DNA of 26,053 nt from positions 1 to 26,053 of the forward strand of contig CAWJKX010000127.1 in the NCBI GenBank assembly GCA_963843065.1, in the 5' to 3' direction. The notes under the pieces were generated by a model. It searched no databases. It was given only the letters and a program-made list of their open reading frames with translations, and was not told the origin of the DNA. The DNA comes from JAGVPT01 sp963843065 (lineage in GTDB: Bacteria > Bacteroidota > Ignavibacteria > UBA10030 > UBA8401). This document shows, piece after piece, positions 1 through 8,200 of this stretch. Position numbers and translations under genes: made by a program. How positions within the stretch are numbered: position 1 is the first letter of the stretch; every line of letters starts with the position of its first letter.

Positions 1-537
1 CAGAAATGTAATTGTCTTTTTCGAAACAACGATAGCACGTTGCGGTGGGATACCGGAGCGCTCATAACTGTGCAAACGATTACGTTCCTGAGTAAGCATG
101 CCAAGATACGCATCTCGTTGTCGCATCAATACTTGGAGTTCTTCACTGAAGGCTGATGGCGGCTCCCACGTGCGTGGATGCATCGTCGCTCCAAAACGAG
201 CGATAAGATGTGCATCGAGTTCGTCGGTTTTACCTCGCTGCAACACTGATTGTGCATAGTATTTTACCTGTGCCGGGTTTGCGACACTCATGATGAAGTG
301 ATGATGGCGAAAGAACAATGCTAAGGCTTCCCAATACACACCGGTGGCTTCAACAACCACCATTGTTTCGGAAGGAACTACACCAAGTGAGTGTAGCCAT
401 TGAGCGCAGGCAGAAAATCCTGATGATGTATTGGCAAATGTCGTTGCTTCGCCCTTATGTTTTGGTGTCGGTTCGTTTGTAACAACGCTCCCGACAAATG
501 TTTCACTGGCGATATCGATACCGAGAATGTGTTTCAT
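1..537 (-). CDS. IS110-family transposase, 5' part (runs off the left edge)
   Basis: Reading leftward from the ATG at 537-535 gives 179 uninterrupted residues to the window edge, so the C-terminal half is missing. The start reads MKHILGIDIASETF, followed by VVVEATGVYWE about 60 residues later and then KTDELDAHLIARF. This is the DEDD (RuvC-like) N-terminal domain of IS110/IS1111 transposases: the Asp of GIDIA, the Glu of VEATG and the Asp pair of TDELDA are the expected metal ligands. A QRDAYLGMLTQERNRLH helix follows, as in the family linker. The C-terminal Tnp20 domain with its catalytic Ser would lie outside the window. Such enzymes move the element by RNA-guided recombination without classical terminal inverted repeats. 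No stop or frameshift is visible in the part present. Confidence 0.93.
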   Translation of the reverse strand, partial: MKHILGIDIASETFVGSVVTNEPTPKHKGEATTFANTSSGFSACAQWLHSLGVVPSETMVVVEATGVYWEALALFFRHHHFIMSVANPAQVKYYAQSVLQRGKTDELDAHLIARFGATMHPRTWEPPSAFSEELQVLMRQRDAYLGMLTQERNRLHSYERSGIPPQRAIVVSKKTITFL

Positions 538-540
538 AGC

Positions 541-785
541 GTGAGTCCTTCTTAGTTGCAATGCAACCATTTTCGTTTACATTGACTCTTGTGAATGCAG
601 ACTTAACGTCTTATGATACTGTTCGATGTTGACGAAAAATTCTGAAACCGGCCTTATCTTCGGGACGACATTTATTTGTCTAGGGATGACTCAGGCTTCT
701 TGGCTTCAGACGGTTGTTCTATAAACTAAATAACTATTTCGAATATACAAGGGATGGCTTCGCCAGCGGCTTGGCGAGAGATAAT
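541..785 (-). ncRNA. Candidate bridge-RNA region in the non-coding end of the IS110 element
   Basis: The stretch just upstream of the transposase start has no convincing gene. In IS110-group elements this end carries a structured bridge RNA read in the same direction as the transposase. Visible structure includes a hairpin at 761-776 (CGCCA, loop GCGGCT, TGGCG), which would sit near the 5' end of a minus-strand RNA. There is also a near-identical 10-mer, AGGGATGRCT, at 750-759 and 682-691, 68 bases apart. A short repeat between the RNA and the element end is what a donor guide would look like. The outer element boundary is not resolved. The presence of an RNA is inferred from the family, not shown. 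Confidence 0.35.
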
Positions 786-954
786 TATTCAGACATCTTA
801 AACAATATATCGATTGACAAGTTGAATGTCATTCGGTTTTTTGTTAAGTTTTGTCTACTAAAAACGTCAATTTAACTGCGTGCGAAATTTGTCAAATCCG
901 AAATTCGCCGCTGATTATCATTCGCGGTCTACACAGCCGCGACGGGACAATTGC

Positions 955-1545
955 ATGTTTCCAATCTTTCTCACCGTTCTCGAACCTCCACGAGGCCTCC
1001 ATAAAGAGTTTGAGAGAGAAGCGATACCTCATTCGGACATTCTCTATAATTATGCGCTTCGGATGACCGGCAACGCAGACGACGCGCGGGACCTTCTGCA
1101 GGAGACATTTCTGAAAGCATTCCGTTTCTGGGATAAGTATGAGAAAGGAACCAACGTCCGCGCATGGTTGTTCCGTATTATGAAAAACACATACATCAAC
1201 GTCTACCGGAAAGCCGTCAAAGAGCCCGATACCGTTGATTACAACGACATCCAGAATTTTTACAATGTTATTCGTGAAAATTCTACCGATGCGAACGATT
1301 TGCAGGAAAAATTGTTCGGGCACTTGCTCGACGATGACGTCACGAAAGCCCTTGAGGCGCTCCCGGAAGAATTCAGAACCGTCGTCATACTGTGCGATAT
1401 TGAGGGGTTGACGTATGAAGAAATTGCGGAATTTGTTGAATGCCCGGTCGGAACGGTGCGGTCGCGTCTGCATCGAGGCCGAAAGCTTCTTTATGCACAG
1501 TTATTCGAGTACGCAAAAAAGCGCGGGTTTGTCGGAAAAGATTGA
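955..1545 (+). CDS. ECF sigma-70 family RNA polymerase sigma factor
   Basis: This gene encodes a 196-residue alternative sigma factor that redirects RNA polymerase to a stress regulon. Region 2 is clear in DILYNYALRMTGNADDARD, followed by LLQETFLKAFRFWDKY and an RAWLFRIMKNTYINVYRK stretch. A variable linker leads to region 4 (LPEEFRTVVILCDIEGLTYEEIA, then VGTVRSRLHRGRKLL), the helix-turn-helix that reads the -35 element. The overall type resembles the RpoE/SigR group that pairs with zinc anti-sigma factors. I chose ATG 955, which has a weak GGGAC upstream and gives 17 residues before the usual EFEREA start of the domain. A GTG at 880 in the same frame would add 25 residues of non-family sequence. 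The next gene begins 29 bases downstream and is its probable anti-sigma factor. Confidence 0.93.
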   Translation: MFPIFLTVLEPPRGLHKEFEREAIPHSDILYNYALRMTGNADDARDLLQETFLKAFRFWDKYEKGTNVRAWLFRIMKNTYINVYRKAVKEPDTVDYNDIQNFYNVIRENSTDANDLQEKLFGHLLDDDVTKALEALPEEFRTVVILCDIEGLTYEEIAEFVECPVGTVRSRLHRGRKLLYAQLFEYAKKRGFVGKD

Positions 1546-1574
1546 TCGATGAATAATATTATCCTGAAGGTGTA

Positions 1575-2403
1575 GTGGTGGATTGCCGAGAGTTCCAAGA
1601 GCTGATCAGCGAAGCAGTAGACAAACGGCTCAACACCACCATCGCACACCACTTCACCGCTCACGCCGGTGTTTGCCCTTCCTGCCGCAATGAATTCGAG
1701 ATGGAGCAATTGACGAAATCGATCCTTCATGAAAAAATACAGCGGCAAAGCGTTCCAAGCATTGTGTCCGACTCCATGCTTGCCGCAGATGAAGCCGTTG
1801 CGTCCCTCATCGAGAAATTGGCTGACGGCAATGTTCGGGGAGGCCTTCCTGAACCCTGCAGTTGCCATGGTGGCGCTCTTGCTCGTTGCAGTCGGAGCCG
1901 TATCCCTGCTCCAAAAAAACAACGCCATCCCGATATCAGGCAGCAAGAACATCATCACTCAATCGCTGAATAATTACAGCGCTGCAATGACCGGTGCGCT
2001 GAAGCCAACCTTGGTAAGCCACGACGCGGGCGACGTAAAAGACTACCTCGCAAAAGACACGCCGTTCGAGGTGAGCGTTGCAACGTTGGACGATTGCGAT
2101 TGGTGCGGCGGCGTCCTTTCGGAGATTGACGGCGTGCGCCTCGTTCACGTTGTCTACCAGATAGGCGGAGAAGGATTGCTCTACGTTTATCAAGTGGACA
2201 TGAACGAAGCGATGCGCGGGAATAAAATCGGATTGCCTGAAAACGCCAAAGCGTCTCTGGCAAAAACAGGATGGTATTTTGAACAAACACCCGACCTGTG
2301 CAATGTCGTGCTCTGGAGGCATAAGAATACACTCTGCGCAGCAGTCAGCAAAATCGATAAGCATAAAATGATCGCTCTGTTGAGCGAGAAGGACCCATGG
2401 TAA
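1575..2403 (+). CDS. Zinc-binding transmembrane anti-sigma factor, with a one-base frameshift
   Basis: The first 85 residues hold a ZAS domain: an HxxxCxxC zinc site (HAGVCPSC) within a helical DCREFQELISEAVDKRL context, expected to clamp the upstream sigma factor in the cytoplasm. The frame then breaks near 1830. Dropping one A in GGCAATG joins LADG to MFGEAFLNPAVAM and the transmembrane helix VALLLVAVGAVSLL. The reconstructed protein is about 275 residues with one membrane span and an extracytoplasmic domain of the type found in other anti-sigma factors (GVRLVHVVYQIGGEG). That outer domain holds four cysteines: CDWC plus two near the C-terminus (DLC, TLC). The start is GTG 1575 or GTG 1578; the GAAGG at 1566-1570 is better spaced from 1578. 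The stop lies 5 bases before the next start, so the genes are probably cotranscribed. Confidence 0.82.
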
Positions 2404-2408
2404 CGCCG

Positions 2409-3024
2409 ATGACAAAGTTCAATCAATCGCATTTCCACTTTTCGAGAACGTTCTTCGCCGGGGTGCTCGTGATGTTCATGATTGTTCTCCGGCTGCGCAA
2501 AAAAAAGCGATGAGAATTCATCCGCGCAATCTGCATCCTCGTCGTCGGGCGAATTTATTGCTAACGTGTCAAAGGTGAATTCGGTTCAGAAAAATGAAGG
2601 AACGAAAGTGGCCGACTTCAGCTGGACGGATGAAACGGGAAAGAAAGTTTCATTTGCAGATTTCTCGAGAGACAACGTCGTGCTGATAAATTTTTGGGCG
2701 ACGTGGTGCGGTCCGTGCAAGCGGGAATTACCGGATCTGGTAGCCCTTCGCGACGAATACAAAGACAAGAATATTAAGATTCTCGGTATCTCCGTCGACC
2801 GCGACGGCGATGTGCTCAACCTCGTTCACACATTTGCAGTGCAGGCAAATCTTGCATATCCGATTGTTATAGACAACGGAGATCTCGAGCAGGCGTTTGG
2901 CGGTATTCGAGGCATTCCGACGTCGTTCTTTGTGAACAAGAAAGGTGAGATTGTGAAGAAAATGATCGGCTTGCAGACGAAGGAAACCTTCCAGGCGGAA
3001 TTGCTGGCAGCTTCACAACAATAA
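2409..3024 (+). CDS. TlpA-like thioredoxin-fold lipoprotein, with a one-base frameshift in the signal peptide
   Basis: From ATG 2409 the first 24 residues form a lipoprotein signal (basic and polar start, then TFFAGVLVMFM). The frame then shifts by one base at about 2481-2483. In the next frame the sequence continues LFSGCAKKSDENSS, giving a lipobox Cys followed by a Ser-rich linker. The mature part is an AhpC/TSA-Redoxin fold: FSWTDETGKKVSFADF, then NFWATWCGPCKRELPDL with the WCGPC active site, ISVDRDGD, and the cis-Pro segment GIRGIPTSFFVNKKGEIV. Reconstructed length is about 204 residues. It should be membrane-anchored and face the periplasm, acting as a thiol-disulfide reductase. It follows the anti-sigma gene by 5 bases. 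The alternative is a start at TTG 2482, which would lose the signal peptide and is therefore unlikely. Confidence 0.85.
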
Positions 3025-3035
3025 TAAGAAGACTT

Positions 3036-3737
3036 CTATACACCCGCGAGAAGCCGGTCTCCCAGGTACGCCGGCAGCCCCGCTTCAATAATTTTTTCCC
3101 GTGCTAAACCGGCGTCATACTCTGCAACTACGTGTTCGTACTCCCACACGGCATCGTCAAAAATTCCGAAACTCAAACGGCTGTCGCGGTTGCGCGGCTG
3201 GCCAACGCTGCCAACGTTGATAATATACCGCTTGCCTCTTTTGACCTCGGACGAAGTCATGTCTTCACAGTACACACCGCTTATATGAGAGTGTCCAACC
3301 CAGCATAGCGGTGTTGTAAAGAATTCGAAATACTCCTGAGCGTCATACCACGAGCTAATGTAGTTCCATTCTTCCGGTTTACCCGGCGAGGCGTGCACGA
3401 ATGTGCACTGATGGGCGAGCACCGTGTACGGCAGATGCGAAAGGAATTCGATGCTCCCCGGAATTAGTTGCAGGGCTGTCCATTCAATCGCCGCCCGTGC
3501 ATACCGATTCAAATGCTCAGCCTGGCGTACGTCGAGCGCCGCTTTGTCATGATTGCCGGCGATACACAATACCCCGCGGCCCCGCAGCATCTCAATACAT
3601 TCGTTTGGCTCTGCACCGTAACCGACGATGTCGCCGAGGCAGTACACCTGATCGATTTCTTTCACATCGATGATTTCAAAAGCTCTCTGAAGGGCCTGCA
3701 GGTTTGAGTGAATGTCGGAGATAATCGCTATGCGCAT
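3036..3737 (-). CDS. Calcineurin-like metallophosphoesterase (YfcE/MJ0936-like)
   Basis: The 233-residue protein carries all the metallophosphoesterase blocks in order: SDIHSN (DxH) at residues 7-12, LGDIVGYG (GDxxG), AGNHD, FVHASP (His in VHAxP) and VGHSH. It ends with a NVGSVGQPRNRDSR block typical of the YfcE-like subgroup, which hydrolyses phosphodiesters with two bound metals in the cytoplasm. The substrate cannot be read from the sequence. I chose ATG 3737 (MRIAIISDIHSN), because a TTG 9 bases upstream adds only MLS. No strong ribosome site is seen. It converges with the TlpA gene, whose stop is only 11 bases away, with no terminator hairpin between them. Confidence 0.92.
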   Translation of the reverse strand: MRIAIISDIHSNLQALQRAFEIIDVKEIDQVYCLGDIVGYGAEPNECIEMLRGRGVLCIAGNHDKAALDVRQAEHLNRYARAAIEWTALQLIPGSIEFLSHLPYTVLAHQCTFVHASPGKPEEWNYISSWYDAQEYFEFFTTPLCWVGHSHISGVYCEDMTSSEVKRGKRYIINVGSVGQPRNRDSRLSFGIFDDAVWEYEHVVAEYDAGLAREKIIEAGLPAYLGDRLLAGV

Positions 3738-3865
3738 GGAAAGCAATCTAATAGAACTACAAACAAATGCAACTCATCTGAAGGGGTCGTGGACGACTCG
3801 GCGAGGATCGGGGTGCCATGTAGCTTTGATGGTCAACAGCATTCTTAGGGAACACAGCTCCATCA

Positions 3866-4114
3866 TTGTTATTCTGAACGAGTCTCGCGGCCGCGGGGTC
3901 GAAGTGAAGAATCTATATCAGCACAGCAGTGTGGAATCACAAAGCTTCGGTGTCATAGACCCTTCTCCCGCCGAAAAGCGGCGGGATCAGGGTGAACATA
4001 TGGGAGGATGGTCAAAATATTTCTGACGAACAAAGCACCATAAGTGTCATTCTGAGGATCCCGGCGTTCTTCGTCGGAAGACGAAGAATCTGGACGAAGG
4101 ATGACCATCCTGAG
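3866..4114 (+). repeat. Dispersed intergenic hairpin repeats, copy A and an adjacent module
   Basis: This part of the gene-free stretch 3738-4263 is made of dispersed-repeat modules. The first (about 3866-4003) starts TTATTCTGAACGAG, contains GAAGTGAAGAATC, and ends in a perfect hairpin at 3967-3985 (CCCGCCG, loop AAAAG, CGGCGGG) followed by ATCAGGGTGAACA. The second (4044-4114) starts TGTCATTCTGAGG and has a 9-bp hairpin at 4067-4088 (TTCTTCGTC, loop GGAA, GACGAAGAA). Close relatives occur at 6199-6302, 12178-12302 and 14181-14364. No open reading frame here looks like a protein. Confidence 0.75.
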
Positions 4115-4200
4115 AGTTTTTGAGATGAGTTTTGATCAGCATAAACCTACAGGCTTCATCTTGAAACTCACACGGAATTCCATTACCTTGTATTCAGCGG

Positions 4201-4240
4201 AAGCTAAATCTGTCAAGTGCAGGTTTAGCTTTTTAATTTT
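4201..4240 (+). terminator. Terminator-like or attenuator hairpin upstream of the first AsnB gene
   Basis: AAGCTAAA at 4201-4208 pairs perfectly with TTTAGCTT at 4224-4231. Inside, a T-G wobble and CTG/CAG extend the stem to about 12 bp around a 7-base loop. A T-rich run (TTTTAATTTTT) follows at once. The hairpin ends 32 bases before the AsnB start codon. No plus-strand gene lies between 3024 and this site, so it is either a leader attenuator of the AsnB gene or an orphan terminator. Confidence 0.55.
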
Positions 4241-4263
4241 TCATTTTAACTCTTCAATTTCAT

Positions 4264-6159
4264 ATGTGCGGCATCTGCGGAATACTCCACTTCGACGGAA
4301 GCACTCAGCCGGTCAACGAAGGCCTGCTCCACAGCATGACGGAAAAGATCAGACACCGCGGTCCAGATTCTGACGGAATGTACATCTCTCCGCAGAAGAA
4401 TCTTGGATTCGGTTTCCGGCGGCTCGCGATCGTCGACCTTTCCCCCGCCGGCAATCAGCCGATGTGCAACGAAGACGGCACCGTATGGATCGTGTTCAAC
4501 GGCGAGATATACAACCATGCAAAACTCCGTCGCGCACTCGAAACCGCAGGCCACCGCTATAAATCTCGCAGCGATACCGAAACGCTGATTCATGCCTATG
4601 AGGAATACGGCCCTCAATTTGTGCAAAAGCTTGAAGGCATGTTTGCGATCGCCCTCTGGGATTCAAAAAAGCAAAAGCTCTTTCTCTTTCGCGACCGGAT
4701 CGGCATTAAACCGCTGTACTATACTCAAGCAAACAACCGGCTCCTCTTTGCATCAGAAATAAAAGCGATTCTTGAGGATCCCTCGATACAGCGCGAGGTC
4801 GACGAAATTGCTCTCTCACATTATTTTACGTTCATCGCCACCCCGGCGCCGCAAACACTCTTCAAAGGAATTAAGAAGCTTGAAGCGGGGCACTTTTTAG
4901 AAATAGCATTGAATGGTACGGTCAGCAAAGAGGAATACTGGAATGTCTTTCAGCCCGTGGACGGCGAGGACGTGGACAACGAGGAATACTGTGCGCGGCG
5001 CATCATTGAACTGCTTCGGGAATCAATTGAAAAAAGAATGATGAGCGATGTCCCGTTCGGCGTGTTTCTCAGCGGAGGTCTCGACTCGAGCACCAACGTG
5101 GCGTTGATGAGCCGGCTCATGGCTCGCCCGGTTGACACGTTTTCGGTCGCTATCGACGGGCAAAAGAATTTTAACGAGTTTTCCTACGCGCGGCAGATCG
5201 CGAAAGAGTTCAAAACAAACCACCATGAAATTGTCATCAACGATGATGATTTCATCAACCTTTTCCCAAACGTGATTTACCACCACGACGAGCCGCTCGC
5301 CGACCCCGTCTCATTTCCCCTCTATTATGTATCAAAGCTCGCACGGGACAACGGCACAATTGTGGTACAGGTCGGAGAAGGAAGCGATGAACAATTTTGC
5401 GGTTACACACTCTATAAACGCATTATCCGTTTGCAGGAACAATTCCGGTTCATCCGCTCGATGCCCGAATCAATCCGCTCGACAAGCTACACAATGCTCT
5501 CGACGCTGCTAAAATCTTTTCGCGTCGATTATCGCCAGAATTATATCAAGAATTTTCTCTCGGCCAACGAGCCGTTCCTCGGCGGTGCGACTGCATTTGA
5601 CGACAGCGAAAAGGCAAAACTGCTGAGTGCGTCAGCCGCTCTGTCCGGCGCATTAGTGGACAAATCATTCCGCGCCGTGCCGGGGGATGATTACTCGACA
5701 AAAATGATCTACTGGGAATTGAAGAATCGCCTTCCCGAATTATTGCTGATGCGCGTAGACAAAATGACGATGGCAACATCGGTTGAAGCCCGTGTTCCGT
5801 TCCTCGACCATAAGCTCGTCGAGTTTTCGATGAAAATTCCGTGGCAATTAAAAATCAAGAACGGCGAAACCAAATACATTCTCAAGAAAGCGGTGGAAGG
5901 ATTGATCCCCCGCAATATCATCTACCGAAAAAAAATAGGCTTTGCGGGTTCGGGAAAAAATATGCTGACAAAGAAAATTCTTGATTATGCCAAACCGTTC
6001 TTGTTCGACTACGAGGATCCGTACACCGATAAGACATACATACGCAACCTCATCGACGAATACGAGAGGACGGGGATCAACTATTCAACTCAGATTTGGA
6101 GCCTCATCAATTTTAAGATGTGGCATAAATCCTGGATCGCCGGCGAAGCTATTACATAG
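4264..6159 (+). CDS. asnB: AsnB-type glutamine-dependent amidotransferase (asparagine synthase family), paralog 1
   Basis: The 631-residue protein begins MCGICGI, so Cys2 is the glutaminase nucleophile after Met removal. RHRGPDSDG and FNGEIYNH mark the class II GATase domain (about residues 2-215). The synthetase domain has the ATP pyrophosphatase loop SGGLDSS at about 270-276 and VEARVPFLDHKLVEF near 515. Length and architecture match asparagine synthase B. In polysaccharide loci, members of this family often amidate uronic-acid carboxyls (WbpS and WbmE types) rather than aspartate. That role is an inference from the neighbouring diacetamido-uronic acid genes. There is no clear ribosome site before ATG 4264, and the start is fixed by the obligatory Cys2. 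A second paralog lies at 21577. Confidence 0.93.
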   Translation: MCGICGILHFDGSTQPVNEGLLHSMTEKIRHRGPDSDGMYISPQKNLGFGFRRLAIVDLSPAGNQPMCNEDGTVWIVFNGEIYNHAKLRRALETAGHRYKSRSDTETLIHAYEEYGPQFVQKLEGMFAIALWDSKKQKLFLFRDRIGIKPLYYTQANNRLLFASEIKAILEDPSIQREVDEIALSHYFTFIATPAPQTLFKGIKKLEAGHFLEIALNGTVSKEEYWNVFQPVDGEDVDNEEYCARRIIELLRESIEKRMMSDVPFGVFLSGGLDSSTNVALMSRLMARPVDTFSVAIDGQKNFNEFSYARQIAKEFKTNHHEIVINDDDFINLFPNVIYHHDEPLADPVSFPLYYVSKLARDNGTIVVQVGEGSDEQFCGYTLYKRIIRLQEQFRFIRSMPESIRSTSYTMLSTLLKSFRVDYRQNYIKNFLSANEPFLGGATAFDDSEKAKLLSASAALSGALVDKSFRAVPGDDYSTKMIYWELKNRLPELLLMRVDKMTMATSVEARVPFLDHKLVEFSMKIPWQLKIKNGETKYILKKAVEGLIPRNIIYRKKIGFAGSGKNMLTKKILDYAKPFLFDYEDPYTDKTYIRNLIDEYERTGINYSTQIWSLINFKMWHKSWIAGEAIT

Positions 6160-6198
6160 TGCCGCTTCCCAAAATAAATATTGTATTTTGTAATCTAT

Positions 6199-6302
6199 TG
6201 TCATCCTTCGACGCAGCCGCGACGGCTCATCCTGAGCAAGCAGAGCGCGTCGAAGGAAGCCGACGCGTCCCGCCGCTTTTCGGCGGGATCAGGATGAACA
6301 CG
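6199..6302 (+). repeat. Dispersed intergenic hairpin repeat, copy B (inverted loop)
   Basis: This copy begins TGTCATCCTTCGACGCAG and carries a perfect hairpin at 6269-6287 (CCCGCCG, loop CTTTT, CGGCGGG), followed by ATCAGGATGAACA. The stem and right flank match copy A, but the loop is the exact reverse complement of copy A's AAAAG. It fills most of the gap between the AsnB gene and the methyltransferase gene. Confidence 0.72.
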
Positions 6303-6381
6303 TTTTGCACAAATGCAAAATTAGTTTTTAGAAACGGCACTACTAGGACGAAAACTACATCACGATATCAGCGGGAAAGTA

Positions 6382-7188
6382 ATGATCAACATCCAGGACG
6401 AACAATTAAAAGAACAAGTCAGGGAATACTGGAATGCTCATCCCTGCGGGACCCAATTCACGCATCTGGAATGGGGCTCAAAAGAGTTCTTTACCGAAGT
6501 CGAGCGGTTCAGGTACGAAACTCAGCCGTTCATGAACACGATTATCGGGTTTGACCGGTATGCCGGAAAAAAGCTGTTGGAAATCGGATGCGGCCTCGGC
6601 ACGGACCTGCTCCAATTCGCAAAAGGGGGTGCACTTGTCACAGGCGTCGATCTTACTCCCCAGAGTATCGAACTCGTCAGGAAGCGATTCGAGCTTGAGG
6701 GATTGACCGTCGACGCGCGTGTGTCCGATGCAGAAAATCTTCCTTTTGAAGACGCTTCGTTCGATGTCGTTTATTCATTCGGCGTGCTTCACCATACTCC
6801 GAATACTCAAAAAGCGATCGATGAAATCCATCGCGTCCTGCGACCCGGCGGGAAGATTATCATCATGCTGTACCACAAAAATTCGCTTCATGTGTGGCTC
6901 GGAATTCCGCTGTTCACCTTGTGGAAATCCTTGCGGGAAAAAAATGCTGCATTATCCCGGCCGACTCTCATCGAGGATTGGGTGCGTGTGTACGACGGAG
7001 GAGAAAATCCTCTCGGCAAAGCCTATTCAAAATCCGAGGCCGAACGGATGTTTGCCCGGTTTCGACAGCGCACCTACACGTTTTGCGACTCGTACCGCCG
7101 GAGATTCCCAAAACTCGTCAACGCAATAAACCAGAGACTCTTCGCTCCCTGGTGCGGCTTCTGGATGGTGATAAAAGGGGAAAAGTAG
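6382..7188 (+). CDS. Class I SAM-dependent methyltransferase (UbiE/Methyltransf_11 type)
   Basis: The 268-residue protein has the Rossmann methyltransferase signature. Motif I is LLEIGCGLGTDLLQFA at about residues 67-82, the acidic end of strand 2 is VTGVDLTPQSIELV, motif II is VSDAENLPFEDASFDVVYSF, and GVLHHTPN and EIHRVLRPGGKIIIMLY follow. It would transfer a methyl group from S-adenosylmethionine to a small molecule or sugar in the cytoplasm. The C-terminal 80 residues are basic and do not define a substrate. The location between an amidotransferase and nucleotide-sugar genes suggests a role in glycan modification, but this is only context. ATG 6382 is chosen because the protein starts just before the conserved REYWNAHPCGTQF segment. 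Confidence 0.88.
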   Translation: MINIQDEQLKEQVREYWNAHPCGTQFTHLEWGSKEFFTEVERFRYETQPFMNTIIGFDRYAGKKLLEIGCGLGTDLLQFAKGGALVTGVDLTPQSIELVRKRFELEGLTVDARVSDAENLPFEDASFDVVYSFGVLHHTPNTQKAIDEIHRVLRPGGKIIIMLYHKNSLHVWLGIPLFTLWKSLREKNAALSRPTLIEDWVRVYDGGENPLGKAYSKSEAERMFARFRQRTYTFCDSYRRRFPKLVNAINQRLFAPWCGFWMVIKGEK

Positions 7189-7226
7189 ATCGCCCATTTT
7201 TGATTTTAAACGTTATCCGACAAACA

Positions 7227-7258
7227 AAGAAAGCCACGATTACTCCCGTGGCTTTCTT
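7227..7258. terminator. Bidirectional Rho-independent terminator
   Basis: AAGAAAGCCACG at 7227-7238 pairs perfectly (12 bp) with CGTGGCTTTCTT at 7247-7258 across an 8-base loop. On the minus strand the stem is followed by a T-rich tail (TTTGTTTG), which fits termination of the decayed gene at 7322. On the plus strand it lies 38 bases after the methyltransferase stop and can serve that gene too. Confidence 0.75.
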
Positions 7259-7321
7259 GTTGATGGAACATCCTTTAGCTGCGATTCGTAATAACGTCGT
7301 CAGCGTTTCGATACATCCGCC

Positions 7322-8160
7322 TTATTTGATCAAAACCAATTTCCTCGTTTCAACAAATTTTCCGGCAGAGAGTTTGTAAAATTAGACGCCGCTCGGTAAA
7401 TTCTCTGCATTAAAAGTCGCCGAATGGAGACCTGCGATCTCGCGTTCGCTGACCAGTGTTTTCACTTCTCTGCCGAGCACATCGTATACCTTCAATGTCG
7501 CTACGTTGCTCATTTGCAGGTTGTAGTTTATTATCGTCGATGGATTGAACGGGTTCGGGTAGTTTTGCACGAGGTTATACTCATTCGGCAATAGATTTGT
7601 ACCTCCAATGACTTTAGTTACGAACTTTTCAACGGAAATTCCCGTTCTCTGGTTATTCCCGTGGAACGTTTCCCGTTCGTAAAGAAGCGGTGCATCGACA
7701 GTGACTTGAGCCGATTGTTACATTCCGTGCGCTATGCCTGGCTGAAGTGCCCAGTGTCCCGACGTGCTTATCGACGTTAGTATTCTAAGACGTTCCGTTA
7801 ATATAGTGCTTCAAGCGCTGCATTTCTGGCAGAGCACCGTCAAAAACACGCACAAAACGAAACCATGAGAAATACTTTGAGAAAGAATGCGACGCGAGAG
7901 AACTAAAGGAACTGTCCCTTATCATCGGAAGGCCCCATGCAGGTTTTCGTCCATCACTATTAGATAGAAATTTTCTTCTAAAAGCAACTTTTCGGTCTCC
8001 ATCCAGCGACAGCGAGCATTGTCGTTATTGCCGCCGTGCTCAGAGACGCCCTTCATTTCCTCACAAAGTCATGTGAATTCACGCGCATTTTCCATCTTTG
8101 CTATTGCTCCAAAAAATGAATAAATTGATTCGAATTTTTCCGTTTTTATACACTCTTGAT
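7322..8160 (-). pseudogene. Decayed gene for a T9SS-secreted protein, C-terminal sorting domain still readable
   Basis: On the minus strand, 7382-7591 encodes the type IX sorting domain: YNLVQNYPNPFNPSTIINYN, TLKVYDVLGREVKTLV and NLPSGV. A TAA at 7384-7382 then replaces the expected Tyr codon. After it the same frame reads FYKLSAGKFVETRKLVLIK and ends at a true TAA at 7324-7322, exactly where a normal domain ends. Upstream the frame stays protein-like (QSAQVTVDAPLLYERETFHG, about 7717-7640) but has a stop at 7720-7718 and switches frame near 7800. Further protein-like pieces include FRFVRVFDGALPEMQRLKHY (about 7880-7820) and CRWMETEKLLLEENFYLIVM (about 8010-7950). Several stops and shifts show that the gene is dead. 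The function of the upstream part is not recognised. Confidence 0.75.
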
Positions 8161-8200
8161 CATGTATTATCAGTGATCGCGATTTAATTTTGAATTGTCC

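Noticed and set aside
814..845. Sigma-70 promoter with TTGACA at 814-819 before the sigma operon
   Set aside because: No acceptable -10 box is found 16-18 bases downstream, only a T-rich run.
880..954. Longer N-terminus for the sigma factor from GTG 880
   Set aside because: The added 25 residues look unlike any ECF sigma start and there is no ribosome site; ATG 955 is preferred.
3866..4114. CRISPR array or tandem repeat
   Set aside because: Modules are few, differ in length and are not regularly spaced; no spacer-repeat order and no cas genes.
6159..6554. Open frame of 131 codons after the first AsnB gene
   Set aside because: It runs through a hairpin repeat and then through the methyltransferase gene in another frame; not protein-like.
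7820..7885. LamG/concanavalin-like domain in the decayed gene (VFDGALPEMQRLKHYING)
   Set aside because: The resemblance to VFDG...LYxNG patterns is too short and lies in a shifted frame; I left the domain unnamed.
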